Source: Anaerolineae bacterium (GTDB taxonomy: Bacteria > Chloroflexota > Anaerolineae > Aggregatilineales > Phototrophicaceae). From it: 64,000 bases of DNA. The position numbers and the translations under genes are program-made. Positions 27,211 through 34,977 of the stretch are shown here, in pieces. Below the pieces are notes generated by a model. That model saw only the letters and a list, made by a program, of their open reading frames with translations. It did not search any database and was not told where the DNA came from. The stretch covers positions 62,001 through 126,000 of the forward strand of contig JALHOR010000001.1 in assembly GCA_022842885.1 (NCBI GenBank), written 5' to 3'. Position 1 is the first letter of the stretch; each line of letters starts with the position of its first letter.

Positions 27211-28056
27211 CTATAGTTCGTAATCCCGCGCCCAACGCACCCCTTTGGTTTGATTATTGGCAGCAGGTTTGAGTCGTAAATGACAATGATCTCCGGGAGC
27301 ATCATCTACATGAATCCAATACGTTTTATCAAGCTGTGGGCAATAAACTGCGAAATAATCAATTTCCCCATAGTATTGCCGCTGCCATTTCTCTCTATCC
27401 GCTTTTGTATTGTGATTAGAAGCATTAAAACGAATAAGTGCATCATCTACTAATTGCGCTGTTTTAACTTGAATTCGTTTAAAAATACCCTCTTTTTCAA
27501 TCACCATATCATAGCGTAAGCCATGACTCCAAGGCAGCATAACAGCATATTCTAGTTCGATAAATCGTGCCAAGATTTTTGCTTCACTAATATCACCAAT
27601 TTGGACAGTATTCATGCCAGAGAACAATTCTGGAGAGGTTTCAGAAAGGGCATAACGATCATCCAGTTCATAATCCCGCGCCCAACGAATATTTTTCATT
27701 TGGTTGTTTTTAGGGGGTTCTACGCGCATATGGCAACGATTAGAAGGGGCATGATCTACCGGAATCAAATAATAGCCATTATTTTGGGGGCAATAAACTG
27801 CGAAGTAATCTATCTGACCATAATAAGGAATTTGCGAATTCCGCGTTGTTGAGTCAAGACTTGCAGGAACAAAAGAAACAATACCATCTTTAAATTGCCC
27901 GGTCTTAATTTGAATTCGCTTAAATTTTCCATCCAATTCAATGATCATGTCATACCGCAAACCATTGTTCCAAGGTAAAAGAACAGGTATCCGCAATTCC
28001 ATGAAACGAATCAAAATTCTTGCTTCGCTAATGTCACCGATTTGTACAGTATTCAT
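27211..28056 (-). CDS. Tandem two-domain PD-(D/E)XK nuclease-like protein
   Basis: 281 aa from ATG 28056 (GGAG 8 nt upstream; an upstream ATG at 28077 is less well placed). The protein is two copies of one ~130-residue domain. Each begins MNTVQIGDISEA and ends RWARDYEL, and by eye they are more than half identical. Each carries GDISEA (Glu), GLRYDM-x-IE (Asp) and FKRIQ-(I/V)-KT (Gln-x-Lys), the order expected for the PDDEXK_5 / I-Ssp6803I-type restriction-like fold, followed by YYG-x-IDYFAVYCPQ and a DH/DHCH patch. The active-site residues look intact in both copies. Nuclease activity is inferred from the motif. It is co-oriented with, and 90 nt downstream of, a small RHH-like gene. G+C is low. 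Confidence 0.7.
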   Translation of the reverse strand: MNTVQIGDISEARILIRFMELRIPVLLPWNNGLRYDMIIELDGKFKRIQIKTGQFKDGIVSFVPASLDSTTRNSQIPYYGQIDYFAVYCPQNNGYYLIPVDHAPSNRCHMRVEPPKNNQMKNIRWARDYELDDRYALSETSPELFSGMNTVQIGDISEAKILARFIELEYAVMLPWSHGLRYDMVIEKEGIFKRIQVKTAQLVDDALIRFNASNHNTKADREKWQRQYYGEIDYFAVYCPQLDKTYWIHVDDAPGDHCHLRLKPAANNQTKGVRWARDYEL

Positions 28057-28146
28057 ACCGATAGCTCCACATTTCACCCATTGTCAACAACTTCAATATA
28101 CAATCAATGTAGTGATATGTCAATACATATATATGATATATACGTA

Positions 28147-28371
28147 CTATTCTTGCTTAAGTTTCGCAATAAGAGCATCAAGTGCAAAATCGATAACATC
28201 AGTACGGGAACGATTGATATTTGCTGTGCTAGGTAACATCCCCTTGGATTTCAAAAGATTAAAGGCTTGCTCAAATAGTTCTTCGCGTGGTTGATTCATA
28301 TAAATAGTGATAGGTCGTCCACGTTTTGTTCCATGTGGAGGACGCCCGCCTTTGTTAATGTTTTCGCTCAT
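28147..28371 (-). CDS. Small basic ribbon-helix-helix-like protein
   Basis: 74 aa from ATG 28371 (GGAG 9 nt upstream); the open frame extends to 28641 over a tRNA and a palindrome, so the long version is rejected. The N-terminus is basic (NKGGRPPHGTKRGRPITIYM), with an AT-hook-like GRP repeat and a single beta strand ITIYM. A helix follows, then SRTDVIDFALDALIAKLKQE as the second helix, the layout of RHH DNA-binding proteins. It lies directly upstream of the tandem nuclease-like gene and may repress or guide it. Assignment is by pattern only. Confidence 0.6.
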   Translation of the reverse strand: MSENINKGGRPPHGTKRGRPITIYMNQPREELFEQAFNLLKSKGMLPSTANINRSRTDVIDFALDALIAKLKQE

Positions 28372-28474
28372 TGTATTTATCTCCGTATATATTGGGTTAT
28401 GTATGGCGATATAATAACCGAAATATGATGATTTGTAAGCATGGCGCATATTCGTAGCAAGCAAATTTTGGGGC

Positions 28475-28502
28475 GTAGGGGCGCGATATATCGCGCCCCT
28501 AC
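28475..28502. repeat. Perfect 28-bp palindrome of the GTAGGGGCG family
   Basis: GTAGGGGCGCGATA is followed at once by its exact reverse complement. It lies upstream of the RHH-like gene and of the tRNA cluster. Related but diverged hairpins with the same outer bases lie at 30491, 31453 and 59466. Confidence 0.75.
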
Positions 28503-28545
28503 CAACGTAATATGGTAAAAATGGTTTTTCGGAACAAAATCTATC

Positions 28546-28575
28546 TTGAATTTGAATTGGTGAAAATGATATACT
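28546..28575 (+). promoter_or_regulatory. Putative promoter of the tRNA/rpmG cluster
   Basis: TTGAAT (28546-28551) and TATACT (28570-28575) with an 18-bp spacer lie about 58 bp before tRNA-Thr(TGT). Confidence 0.5.
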
Positions 28576-28633
28576 TTCATCGAAATCGTTGCTGTATTTC
28601 GTCAGTAAATTAATAAATAACGAAATTACCATT

Positions 28634-28705
28634 GCCGTCATAGCTCAGTGGCAGAGCGCCTGTCTTGTAAACAGGAAGTCGTGAGTTCAACCCTCACTGG
28701 CGGCT
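28634..28705 (+). tRNA. tRNA-Thr (anticodon TGT)
   Basis: 72 nt. The acceptor GCCGTCA pairs with TGGCGGC (one G-T wobble), the D-arm is AGCTCAGTGGCAGAGC, the anticodon stem-loop CTGTCTTGTAAACAG reads TGT, and the T-arm is GTGAGTTCAACCCTCAC. CCA is not encoded. Confidence 0.97.
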
Positions 28706-28792
28706 TATGAGATAATAATAAATTATCACATATAATCCCCAAAAATGGGGATGGAAAAGCCAAGCAGTTTAAAGTAGAATAATCTCCCATAA

Positions 28793-28875
28793 GGGTTGGT
28801 GTCCCGAGCGGCAAAGGGGGGAGACTGTAAATCTCCTGGCGGAAGCCTTCGCAGGTTCGAGTCCTGCTCAGCCCA
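28793..28875 (+). tRNA. tRNA-Tyr (anticodon GTA)
   Basis: 83 nt with a long variable arm (class II). The acceptor GGGTTGG pairs with TCAGCCC (two G-T wobbles), the anticodon stem-loop GGAGACTGTAAATCTCC reads GTA, and the T-arm is GCAGGTTCGAGTCCTGC. Confidence 0.96.
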
Positions 28876-28891
28876 TTTGTAAGAGTAGTAC

Positions 28892-28963
28892 GCCTTCATA
28901 GCTCAGTGGTAGAGCGCCCGCTTGGTAAGCGTGAGGTCACGGGTTCAACCCCCGTTGAAGGCT
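28892..28963 (+). tRNA. tRNA-Thr (anticodon GGT)
   Basis: 72 nt. The acceptor GCCTTCA pairs with TGAAGGC, the anticodon stem-loop CCCGCTTGGTAAGCGTG reads GGT, and the T-arm is ACGGGTTCAACCCCCGT. The usual neighbour tuf is absent; rpmG begins 44 nt later. Confidence 0.97.
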
Positions 28964-29007
28964 ATAGATATATTACTAAAATTGGAAACTCTAGCGGATA
29001 AATCACA

Positions 29008-29169
29008 ATGGCGAAAAAAGGCAATCGTATTCTGGTCAAATTGCGGAGCAGCGAAAGCGGTCATATGTATTACACGACCAAAAATCGCCGCACAACCACT
29101 GCTCGTCTCGAACTACGCAAGTATGACCCGTTGGTGCGGAAACACGTTTTATACAAAGAAACCAAGTAA
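29008..29169 (+). CDS. rpmG: 50S ribosomal protein L33
   Basis: 53 aa. [20 protein letters not shown] and [20 protein letters not shown] followed by a basic [13 protein letters not shown] tail are typical of bacterial L33. There are no Cys residues, so it is the zinc-free form. L33 binds 23S rRNA near the E site of the large subunit. It is embedded in the tRNA cluster and probably co-transcribed with it; tRNA-Trp begins 28 nt after its stop. Confidence 0.96.
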   Translation: MAKKGNRILVKLRSSESGHMYYTTKNRRTTTARLELRKYDPLVRKHVLYKETK

Positions 29170-29197
29170 GCGGGCAGTTCATTTGCCCCCTTAATAC

Positions 29198-29270
29198 AGG
29201 GGTGTAGCTCAGTTGGTAGAGCAACGGCCTCCAAATCCGTCGGTCGGGAGTTCGAGTCTCTCCGCCCCTG
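29198..29270 (+). tRNA. tRNA-Trp (anticodon CCA)
   Basis: 73 nt. The acceptor AGGGGTG pairs with CGCCCCT, the D-arm is AGCTCAGTTGGTAGAGC, the anticodon stem-loop CGGCCTCCAAATCCG (loop CTCCAAA) reads CCA, and the T-arm is GGGAGTTCGAGTCTCTC. It lies between rpmG and secE, a position common in bacteria. Confidence 0.97.
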
Positions 29271-29282
29271 CTCATCACCGTA

Positions 29283-29311
29283 AAACACCGTCCTAGCGAC
29301 GGTGTTTTTTT
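29283..29311 (+). terminator. Intrinsic terminator after tRNA-Trp
   Basis: AAACACCGTC and GACGGTGTTT form a 10-bp stem around a 5-nt loop, followed by more T. It separates the tRNA/rpmG transcript from secE-nusG. Confidence 0.9.
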
Positions 29312-29358
29312 AATCAGCAAGTATGGTACAATCGGGCATAACCGAAAGCAGGAGAATA

Positions 29359-29799
29359 ATGACCATGGCTGCGGAAAATACGACAGTCGAAGAAAAACGC
29401 CGCCGGCGGCGCAAAAGCCGTGCAGAAGAAACCGCCGAAACGGAAAGCGCAGCAGCAGCCGGCAAGGGGCAAGCCACCCCCGGCAGACGCCAACGTGAGG
29501 AAGAAGAAGAAGCACCCGTCACATTACCACGCCGCATCATCAATTATTTCCAAGATGTGCGTTCTGAATTGACTAAAGTGGTGTGGCCCACCCGTGTAGA
29601 AGTGGCACGGTTGATGCGAATCGTCATTGCGACTGTGGTGGCGATGGCGGCTTTCTTGGGCATTATCAGCCTATTTTTTAACTTCTTTGTACAACTTGGT
29701 CTCGATACCCCGATATTATTTGTGGTCGCTTTCGCATTGATGACCGGCGCGGCTATCTTCTATATCCGGCGCGGCGAGATGCCCAAACGCAATTATTAG
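29359..29799 (+). CDS. secE: Preprotein translocase subunit SecE
   Basis: 146 aa from ATG 29359 (GGAG 4 nt upstream); a second ATG lies at 29365. The first ~65 residues are a highly charged, low-complexity extension (RRRRRK, then Ala/Glu-rich, EEEEE) that short SecE proteins lack. The conserved core follows: NYFQDVRSELTKVVWPTRVE near 77-96, which is the SecE signature. One membrane helix (IVIATVVAMAAFLGIISLFF) is followed by a second hydrophobic segment, TPILFVVAFALMTGAAIFYI, an unusual addition for a one-helix SecE. It is part of SecYEG. nusG follows 17 nt downstream. Confidence 0.92.
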   Translation: MTMAAENTTVEEKRRRRRKSRAEETAETESAAAAGKGQATPGRRQREEEEEAPVTLPRRIINYFQDVRSELTKVVWPTRVEVARLMRIVIATVVAMAAFLGIISLFFNFFVQLGLDTPILFVVAFALMTGAAIFYIRRGEMPKRNY

Positions 29800-29816
29800 T
29801 GTAGCTTAGGTGAGGC

Positions 29817-30473
29817 ATGGCAGACGAAAAACGCAAACGTTCCGGCAATGTGGATTATGACCCCGAACCGATTGACCTAGACAATGCTGGCGATGAGATA
29901 AGCATTGTTCTGGAAGACCCTACGCTCGGCGCCCCCAAAGCCCCCGCAGAACGGCATTGGTTTGTGGTGCATTGTTATTCCGGCTACGAGAATAAAGTGC
30001 GCCACGCCATCGAACAGCGCATTGAAACCATGGGGATGCAAGACCGCATTTTTGATGTGATTATTCCCACGGAGGAAGAAATCGAAGTCAAAGATGGCAA
30101 GCGCAAAACTGTTGAGCGCCGCGTATTTCCCGGCTATATCTTGGTCGAAATGCTCATGGATGAAGATTCGTGGTATGTCGTGCGGAATACACCGGGCGTC
30201 ACGGGGTTTGTGGGTATGGGCAATGACCCCACGCCACTGCGCGAAGAAGAAGTCCGCCAGATTATGGAACGGATGGACAGTGAGCGTGCGCCACGCCATA
30301 AAATCAACTTCAAAATCGGGCAAAAAGTGCGGATTGTTGGCGGTCCCTTCAACGATTTCATTGGGGCAGTCTCGGCAATTGACACCGATAAATCCAAAGT
30401 GCGCGTGATGGTGGATTTTTTCGGGCGCGAAACGCCTGTTGAACTCGACTTTTTGGAAGTCGAAAAAGTGTAA
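29817..30473 (+). CDS. nusG: Transcription termination/antitermination protein NusG
   Basis: 218 aa. A ~40-residue acidic N-terminal extension precedes the NGN domain: HWFVVHCYSGYENKVRHAIE near 45-64 and VFPGYILVEM near 104-113, with NTPGVTGFVGMG near 124-135. The C-terminal KOW domain begins KIGQKVRIVGGPFNDFIGAV near 164-183. NusG binds RNA polymerase and links it to the ribosome or Rho. Normally rplK-rplA-rplJ-rplL follow; here the next gene is convergent sdhB, with a palindrome between. Confidence 0.97.
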   Translation: MADEKRKRSGNVDYDPEPIDLDNAGDEISIVLEDPTLGAPKAPAERHWFVVHCYSGYENKVRHAIEQRIETMGMQDRIFDVIIPTEEEIEVKDGKRKTVERRVFPGYILVEMLMDEDSWYVVRNTPGVTGFVGMGNDPTPLREEEVRQIMERMDSERAPRHKINFKIGQKVRIVGGPFNDFIGAVSAIDTDKSKVRVMVDFFGRETPVELDFLEVEKV

Positions 30474-30490
30474 TTCTGTCATTTTCAAAT

Positions 30491-30514
30491 GGGGCATGAT
30501 ACATATCATGCCCC
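30491..30514. repeat. GGGGCATGATA palindrome downstream of nusG
   Basis: GGGGCATGATA and TATCATGCCCC form an 11-bp stem with only CA at the centre, followed by TACC, so the outer edge reads GTAGGGGC on the other strand as in the 28475 palindrome. A further CTCGCCCCTACC half-copy lies near 30539-30550. It may act as the bidirectional terminator of nusG and sdhB. Confidence 0.65.
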
Positions 30515-30599
30515 TACCGAAATGCCAAATCCAAAATACTCGCCCCTACCATGCTGCAAACCAGCATCGTAAAAGCAAATCCCCACCCAACAACCTTCT

Positions 30600-31349
30600 C
30601 TAGTGTTCTTTAATCTCCGAAACCTTCACCACATTCTGCGTAGAATTTTTGCGAATCGCCAATTTGACTTCGCCGATGGCTTTGGTCACTTGGATACCGC
30701 GTGGGCAAGCCGGCGTGCAGTTGTAAATCGTGCGGCAGCGCCATACCCCATTCGGGTCAGAGAGTGCTTGTAAGCGCGTGGGCGAAGTTTGGTCGCGGGT
30801 ATCGAAGATAAACCGATGTGCCTGCACAATCGCCGCTGGTCCCACATATTTGCCATTCGCCCAAAAACTGGGGCAAGAGGTGGTGCAGCACGCGCACAAA
30901 ATACAATTGGTTGTTTCTGTGATTTGGTCTTTATCCGTTTGGTTTTGCAAGCGTTCCCGCCCATCGGCTGGAACAGGTGTATTGTTGACCATATACGGCA
31001 TCACAGCGCGATAATGCTCAAAGAATGGCTCCATATCGACGACCAAATCTTTCAGCACTGGCAGCCCCAAAATTGGCTCTACCTGCACTTTTTCCCCGAC
31101 ATCGCGGATGAGCAGTTTACATGCCAGCGCATTAATGCCGTTGATTCGCATGGCATCGCTGCCACAAATGCCATGTGAACAAGAGCGCCGCATGGTCAGT
31201 GTGCCATCTTGTTCCCACTTAATGCGATGTAGCAGTTCCAACACGCGGTCAGTTGCCACCACATCTTTCAGCGTGAATTCCTGCCAATAAGGTTTGTCTT
31301 TGCCCGGCAGTTCCGGGTTATACCGTTTAATCCGAAATGTGACTTCCAT
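30600..31349 (-). CDS. sdhB: Succinate dehydrogenase iron-sulfur subunit
   Basis: 249 aa. The N-terminal ferredoxin domain holds the [2Fe-2S] ligands in RRSCSHGICGSDAMRINGIN and the following ALACK (residues ~54-78). The C-terminal domain has CILCACCTTSCP near 148-159 and CRTIYNCTPACPRGI near 205-219, supplying the [4Fe-4S] and [3Fe-4S] clusters. The third cysteine motif is the succinate dehydrogenase/fumarate reductase form. It passes electrons from the flavoprotein to the quinone site. It is last in the order sdhC(D), sdhA, sdhB on this strand, with a 273-nt repeat-filled spacer from sdhA. Confidence 0.97.
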   Translation of the reverse strand: MEVTFRIKRYNPELPGKDKPYWQEFTLKDVVATDRVLELLHRIKWEQDGTLTMRRSCSHGICGSDAMRINGINALACKLLIRDVGEKVQVEPILGLPVLKDLVVDMEPFFEHYRAVMPYMVNNTPVPADGRERLQNQTDKDQITETTNCILCACCTTSCPSFWANGKYVGPAAIVQAHRFIFDTRDQTSPTRLQALSDPNGVWRCRTIYNCTPACPRGIQVTKAIGEVKLAIRKNSTQNVVKVSEIKEH

Positions 31350-31452
31350 GATTCATTCCCGGTTTTTGATAAGCTGTTAGCGATTTTTTCCTGCTTCACC
31401 CCCAAGCCCATCTCCAATTGGAGATGGTAGTTACTGAGGGGTAGTTACTTCA

Positions 31453-31476
31453 GGCGACCACACAGGGTCGCCCCTA
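31453..31476. repeat. Diverged copy of the GTAGGGGCG palindrome
   Basis: GGCGACC (31453-31459) pairs with GGTCGCC (31466-31472), followed by CCTAC, giving GTAGGGGCGACC on the minus strand. It lies in the sdhA-sdhB spacer. Confidence 0.55.
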
Positions 31477-31515
31477 CTCAGAGATTCTTGCTCATTTGCA
31501 ATTTACAGCTATTTT

Positions 31516-31615
31516 TCACCACAGAGCGCACTGTCTCTCAGCATCTAAAACTAGAGACTAAGGACTATGAACTATGGACTTCTACTCAGCACTTAGTCCT
31601 TAGCACTCAGCACGG
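31516..31615. repeat. ACAGAG/heptamer repeat in the sdhA-sdhB spacer
   Basis: CACCACAGAGCGCACTGTCT is followed by degenerate units such as GACTAAGGACTATGAACTAT and CTCAGCACTTAGTCCTTAGC. The same two-part order is seen at 2241-2327 and, inverted, at 57561-57660. Confidence 0.6.
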
Positions 31616-31622
31616 TTTGTTT

Positions 31623-33446
31623 TTAATATGTGCGTTCTTTCGGCAAGAAGCGCGGGTCAAGATCTGCCAGTGATGTATCCACAGCTTTTTTGTGATTCAA
31701 TTCCATTGCCGGAACTTCGGCAGGATACAAATCATCCGTGCAGCGTTTCGCCAGCGTATGTACCATCCATTGGTCATCATCGCGGTTGGGGAAATCTTCG
31801 CGGCTGTGAGCACCGCGGCTTTCGGTGCGGGCGACAGCACTGACCGCTGTCACATGCGCCAATTCCAGCAAATTACCCAATTCCCACGCTTCTAGCAAAT
31901 CGGTGTTGAATTTAAAGCCGCGATCATCAATGGTGATGTTCGTCATGTATTCTTGAGTGAGGGCTTTGACATCTTCCACCGCTTCGGTAATCTCACTGCC
32001 CTTGCGGAACACGCCGACTTTATCCATCATGACCTGCTGCATCTTGTTACGCAGTTCGGCAGTTTTCAGTTTGCCTTTGCTGTTGCGGATACGGTTAAAT
32101 TCCGCTTCGATTTCGGCAGTCGGTTTATCCGGTAGTGGCGTCCAATCCACCCCTTTAACGTAGTTCGCCATGACCATGCCACCACGCCGCCCAAAGACCA
32201 CCAAATCTACCAGCGAATTGGTGCCTAAACGATTAGCACCATGGGCGCTGACACAGGCACATTCACCCGCTGCATATAAGCCGCGCATCACGGTCTTGTT
32301 TTCGTCTAATATCACTTCAGTATCAATGTTGGTGGGGATGCCGCCCATCGCATAATGCGCTGTAGGTTGGATGGGCATCGGTTGGGTGAGAGGGTCAACC
32401 CCGGCATATGTGCGGCACAAATCAAGCGTTTCTGCCAGCGCCTTAATCACCGTCGAGGTATCAATCCGGCGTGTTTCGCCCGCCTCTGCCAGAAAACGAT
32501 TCACGGTTTCCGGGCGAATATCCAGATAAACATAATTTTTGCCGTTGATGCCGTTCCCGGCACGCAGTTCCATGTAAATGCTGCGACTGACCACATCGCG
32601 GCTGGCAAGGTCTTTAATTTTGGGCGCATATTTTTCCATGAAACGCTCGCCCTTGCCGTTAATCAACACACCGCCTTCGCCACGAATGCCTTCTGTCAGC
32701 AGCACGCCCAAGCCATACAAGCCAGTGGGATGAAACTGATAAAATTCCATGTCTTGCATTGGTACGCCGCGCCGGAAACAGATTGCCGCACCATCACCGG
32801 TTAAGCTGTGGGCATTGCTGGTAATTTGCCAAACGCGCCCCCAACCACCCGTTGCAAAGAAGATAGCTTTGCCATGAAAAATGTGCATATCGCCTGTGGA
32901 TAACTGCACCGCTACCACGCCACACGCGACACCATTGTTCACAATCAAATCAATGACATGAAATTCGTCGAAGAAACGCGCATTGTTTTTGATACATTGC
33001 TGATACAGCGTTTGCAGAATCATGTGTCCGGTACGATCTGCCGAGTGGCAAGCGCGACGGACAGGTTTTTCGCCGAAGTTACTGGTATGCCCGCCGAAGC
33101 GCCGTTGGCTGATACGCCCGTTTTCGTTGCGGTCATAGGGCAGCCCCATGTGTTCCAGTTCTACGACAGCGGCGACGGCTTCTTCTGCCAGCACTTTTGC
33201 TGCATCTTGGTCTGCCAGATAATCGCCGCCTTTAACCGTATCATAGGCGTGCCACAGCGGTTTATCTTCTTCCATATTGCCCAATGCTGCCCCAATGCCG
33301 CCCAATGCTGCCCCAGTGTGGCTGCGCGTGGGATACAATTTGCTGATGACTGCCACATCTGCGCCGCCTTGGCTGGCATACAGTGCCGCCATCAAGCCTG
33401 CGCCACCTGCGCCGACAATAATCACTTCATGTTTATGGATATGCAT
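31623..33446 (-). CDS. sdhA: Succinate dehydrogenase flavoprotein subunit
   Basis: 607 aa, the normal length. FAD-binding [20 protein letters not shown] lies at residues 9-28. [19 protein letters not shown] at ~40-58 includes the His that carries covalent FAD in the family. [20 protein letters not shown] near 239-258 and the substrate-binding Arg/His of the capping domain (ADGIN-type region, later [20 protein letters not shown] near 399-418) are present. It oxidises succinate to fumarate in the TCA cycle. GAGGAGCG precedes the ATG. A spacer of 256 nt with repeats separates it from sdhC. Confidence 0.97.
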   Translation of the reverse strand: MHIHKHEVIIVGAGGAGLMAALYASQGGADVAVISKLYPTRSHTGAALGGIGAALGNMEEDKPLWHAYDTVKGGDYLADQDAAKVLAEEAVAAVVELEHMGLPYDRNENGRISQRRFGGHTSNFGEKPVRRACHSADRTGHMILQTLYQQCIKNNARFFDEFHVIDLIVNNGVACGVVAVQLSTGDMHIFHGKAIFFATGGWGRVWQITSNAHSLTGDGAAICFRRGVPMQDMEFYQFHPTGLYGLGVLLTEGIRGEGGVLINGKGERFMEKYAPKIKDLASRDVVSRSIYMELRAGNGINGKNYVYLDIRPETVNRFLAEAGETRRIDTSTVIKALAETLDLCRTYAGVDPLTQPMPIQPTAHYAMGGIPTNIDTEVILDENKTVMRGLYAAGECACVSAHGANRLGTNSLVDLVVFGRRGGMVMANYVKGVDWTPLPDKPTAEIEAEFNRIRNSKGKLKTAELRNKMQQVMMDKVGVFRKGSEITEAVEDVKALTQEYMTNITIDDRGFKFNTDLLEAWELGNLLELAHVTAVSAVARTESRGAHSREDFPNRDDDQWMVHTLAKRCTDDLYPAEVPAMELNHKKAVDTSLADLDPRFLPKERTY

Positions 33447-33466
33447 TCAAACTCGCTCCTCATACT

Positions 33467-33513
33467 TAATAGCTGTTAGCCGTTAGCGATTGGCTTTTAG
33501 CTATTTAATCATT
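33467..33513. repeat. Degenerate heptamer repeat in the sdhC-sdhA spacer
   Basis: Units of the TAGC/TTAGC type: TAATAGCTGTTAGCCGTTAG followed by CGATTGGCTTTTAGC. They resemble the array at 57610-57660 in reverse complement. Confidence 0.5.
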
Positions 33514-33660
33514 GTTTTGTGACATTAAATTTGGGTTTATGACCACACGCCCAACTAGGTTTTTATAAATTGGGCGTATGTCATTATATCCCTACGTCAA
33601 AACCGATGTTTAAATTGGTTTTGGCATTTTTTGTCAATTTGTAGTGATAAAACAACAGCA

Positions 33661-33695
33661 ATTACTCAGCACTCAGTCCTTAGCACTCAGCACTG
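33661..33695. repeat. CTCAGCA heptamer repeat in the sdhC-sdhA spacer
   Basis: ATTACTCAGCACTCAGTCCT followed by TAGCACTCAGCACTG, nearly identical to the end of the 31516-31615 element and to 63213-63227. Confidence 0.6.
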
Positions 33696-33702
33696 TTTTA
33701 CC

Positions 33703-34722
33703 TTATCCCCCCGCGAGAATTGCCCGGCGAGCTTCGGTTGCCATCGCAATGGCATCGGGACCAATCGTGCCAAGCAGCGCCGCGCCGCCCACGCCCAACA
33801 ATATTAACGCCCCAATCGCGCACAGATACATGCTAGCACGGCGCAAAATGGGGTATTGCATGGTGTAATCGGTCAGCACATAACGCAGCCCATTAAAGCC
33901 ATGCACTGTCACCAATGCCAACAGCGCAATATCATATAATTTCCAAACTGCAACGCCGCCCACCAAGAAATTCCAGCGATGCGCCACAAATTCGGTCGCA
34001 GTACCTGATTCATTGACCAAGTTTGTCCCAACAACGGTAAAACCTGCGACGGTAATATCAAATACGCCCTGAATCACATGCACCATTGCCAAATGCCCCA
34101 AGACCAACGGCACAATCAACAAGCCGCTGACGCGCATGAATGACCACCAGAAGCGTTCTAACGGACTGCCGCTGAGTTTGGCGCTGGCGGTGGCTTTTTC
34201 GTTGCCTGCTACCATGCCATATAACCCAGAGAGAACCACCGCACCAATGGCGGCAATCACCATACCCGCTAAAAAGGGTAGCTGTTCAACAATCACATCG
34301 AGGAGTGGCAAAACAAAGGCATCGCCTTTGTTATAGTGTGCCACCACATGCCCAGCCATCCCAATAAACACCGGAATGAGGACAACAACGGTCAGCCCCA
34401 AAACGCCATAAGCTGCTCGTTCTTGATACTGCCATAACTCCGGCTTGTTATCAAAAATGGCGATGCGTAACCCATTAAAAGCGTGATACACCACAGCAAA
34501 GACCAGCCCAAATTCGCCGATGGTGAACAAAGGGTGTTGATAAATCGTTAAGGCTTTTTCATACAGTTCAGGATAGAAGACTGACCACGACGTATCAATC
34601 ACATGCAGCACGAGGAAAAAGACCACACCTAGCCCGGTAGCACGGTGCAGTACCCATGACCATTGCCCCACCGCGCCACGATACCGCAGGGTTTCACGGA
34701 TGGTTAAGACTAGAGATGCCAT
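33703..34722 (-). CDS. sdhC: Succinate dehydrogenase membrane anchor, apparent SdhC-SdhD fusion
   Basis: 339 aa, more than twice the length of a usual single-subunit cytochrome b556. The N-terminal half (residues ~1-170) reads as SdhC: SWVLHRATGLGVVFFLVLHV near 22-41 (signature Ser/Arg and a heme-ligand-type His), then YHAFNGLRIAIFD. The C-terminal half (~185-339) reads as SdhD: FMRVSGLLIVPLVLGHLAMV followed by HVIQGVFDI, then LVTVHGFNGLRYVLTDY. The H-(A/G)-FNGLR motif therefore occurs twice. About eight to nine membrane helices are seen. No separate sdhD lies nearby, which supports fusion. It anchors SdhAB and reduces quinone. Confidence 0.88.
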   Translation of the reverse strand: MASLVLTIRETLRYRGAVGQWSWVLHRATGLGVVFFLVLHVIDTSWSVFYPELYEKALTIYQHPLFTIGEFGLVFAVVYHAFNGLRIAIFDNKPELWQYQERAAYGVLGLTVVVLIPVFIGMAGHVVAHYNKGDAFVLPLLDVIVEQLPFLAGMVIAAIGAVVLSGLYGMVAGNEKATASAKLSGSPLERFWWSFMRVSGLLIVPLVLGHLAMVHVIQGVFDITVAGFTVVGTNLVNESGTATEFVAHRWNFLVGGVAVWKLYDIALLALVTVHGFNGLRYVLTDYTMQYPILRRASMYLCAIGALILLGVGGAALLGTIGPDAIAMATEARRAILAGG

Positions 34723-34977
34723 ATCGGGGAATAAACCCTTTCTAAGATATGAACCAATTGAGATGCTAACTATTTTAATGTTGGTTAAAAATATGTTGCT
34801 TGCCCGATATTATAACACGCCCACTGCAAGCAACCCAATACAAATACGCGATTTATCCCCTATTCCCGTGAAATTTGACACTAATATGCAATTTTATGGA
34901 GATTTTAGTAGATTTTGTGGCACTATAAGTTCGATTTTATTTTACCGAACAGGCAAACAATATTCAGAGAAGGTGCA

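Noticed and set aside
28372-28641. N-terminal extension of the small RHH-like gene
   Set aside because: It would run through tRNA-Thr and a 28-bp palindrome; the internal ATG at 28371 has a proper GGAG.
29036-29515. 159-codon minus-strand frame across rpmG, tRNA-Trp and secE
   Set aside because: It is antisense to a ribosomal protein gene and a tRNA; low-complexity Arg/Leu/Cys translation is a shadow.
33277-33320. Tandem CCCAATGCTGCC-like repeats in sdhA
   Set aside because: They encode the conserved Gly-Ala-Ala-Leu-Gly-rich FAD region of the flavoprotein, so protein constraint explains them.
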